Below, one piece after another: positions 5,708 through 5,943 of a stretch of DNA of 5,943 nucleotides (the first letter of the stretch is position 1; each line of letters opens with the position of its first letter). The stretch is from JARROD01 sp037384225 (lineage in GTDB: Bacteria > Pseudomonadota > Gammaproteobacteria > Pseudomonadales > Cellvibrionaceae): the NCBI GenBank assembly GCA_037384225.1, contig JARROD010000345.1:1-5943 (forward strand). The letters run 5' to 3'. The notes beneath the pieces are model-generated. The model did not search any database. It worked only from the letters and a program-made list of their open reading frames with translations, and was not told the origin of the DNA. The position numbers were made by a program, and so were the translations under genes.

Positions 5708-5918
5708 CTGAGCCCGGCACTTCCGGCTCGCCGCTGTTCGACCAAAACCGTCAAGTCATCGGTCAGCTAACCGTCGGCTAAGCGGCTTGCGGCAATAATG
5801 AAATCTGTGAGTTCAGCGCCAAGAGCGGTACATACCATGTCAGAGCGGTACATACTATGTCATCGCTCGCGCCTATCGCAACTATTGCGGCGTAACATTG
5901 GTCGGCAATTATGAATAA
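5695..5918 (+). pseudogene. Remnant of a secreted trypsin-like serine protease with C-terminal PPC domain
   Basis: The frame through 5710 reads TEPGTSGSPLFDQNRQVIGQ, the active-site serine region (Ser codon 5722-5724) of lysyl-endopeptidase-like trypsin-fold proteases. After LTVG there is an in-frame TAA (5779-5781). The same frame then resumes with AACGGNNEICEFSAKSGTY, resembling the end of a pre-peptidase C-terminal (PPC) domain. A 20-bp tandem duplication (5822-5861) then shifts the frame. In the new frame the domain finishes as YYVIARAYRNYCGVTLVGNY plus E and TAA (5916-5918). The join between the protease and PPC parts is too short for intact domains, so an internal deletion is likely. 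The 5' part of the gene is missing. Such proteases are normally secreted, and PPC domains are usually removed during or after export. The gene is dead as it stands. Confidence 0.75.
5822..5861 (+). repeat. 20-bp tandem duplication inside the protease remnant
   Basis: AGAGCGGTACATACCATGTC (5822-5841) is followed directly by the same 20-mer with one C to T change (5842-5861). Both copies can be read as coding SGTY(H/Y)V, but 20 bp is not a multiple of three, so the second copy throws the PPC reading frame. Removing one copy restores a continuous PPC-like end. Confidence 0.8.
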
Positions 5919-5943
5919 AATCAGCCGCGGGTAAAACAGATGG

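Noticed and set aside
5710..5729. GAGCC...GGCTC hairpin as terminator of the mauE operon, and ACTTCCGG as an extension of the direct repeat
   Set aside because: No T tract follows, and these bases code for the conserved EPGTSGS of the protease remnant, so both resemblances are probably incidental.
5822..5861. Tandem 20-mers as regulator binding sites for a downstream gene
   Set aside because: Helical spacing would fit an operator pair, but the sequence reads as PPC domain coding on either side, so a duplication within a decayed gene explains it better.

Overview
The window looks like a chromosomal stretch of a marine-type gammaproteobacterium, probably of the Cellvibrionales/Microbulbifer sort. 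This is inferred from a DUF3301 gene (a small family typical of Gammaproteobacteria), a DUF885 peptidase-like exoprotein, and remnants of a secreted serine protease with a PPC domain. No single gene fixes the genus.

Left part (1-1560). The tail of an unidentified gene (1-111, +) converges on a TauE/SafE (TSUP) permease gene (131-892, -), with a short hairpin between the two stop codons. The permease gene diverges from a small DUF3301 membrane protein gene (1247-1564, +). The 354-bp divergent intergenic region holds a 139-nt imperfect inverted repeat with an internal branched fold, ending 24 bp before the DUF3301 start.

Middle (1565-3754). After 324 bp with nothing convincing comes a DUF885 zinc-peptidase-like exported protein. 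It starts best at a GTG at 1889 behind a good ribosome binding site. Its signal region contains four 27-bp tandem repeats that code for the hydrophobic, Ala-rich segment.

Right part (3755-5943). A 253-bp gap holds a 123-nt hairpin and an overlapping pair of palindromes. It is followed by a tight three-gene operon: a MauE-like membrane protein, a MauD-like thioredoxin-fold protein (CPVC), and a small monohaem cytochrome c that overlaps mauD by 4 nt. In known methylamine/aralkylamine dehydrogenase operons, MauE and MauD help mature the disulfide-rich TTQ subunit, and a small cytochrome can be encoded beside them. Here neither dehydrogenase subunit gene is present in the window: a DUF885 gene lies upstream and a protease relic downstream. 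The cassette is bracketed by two same-orientation copies of a 17-bp sequence (16/17 identical). Immediately right of the second copy lies a decayed gene: the active-site region of a trypsin-like serine protease, an in-frame stop, then the end of a PPC domain broken by a 20-bp tandem duplication. I read this as an operon placed in, or next to, a zone of rearrangement.

The best candidates for something new are the MauE/MauD/cytochrome cassette without its dehydrogenase, the two large inverted repeats, and the repeat-built signal peptide.
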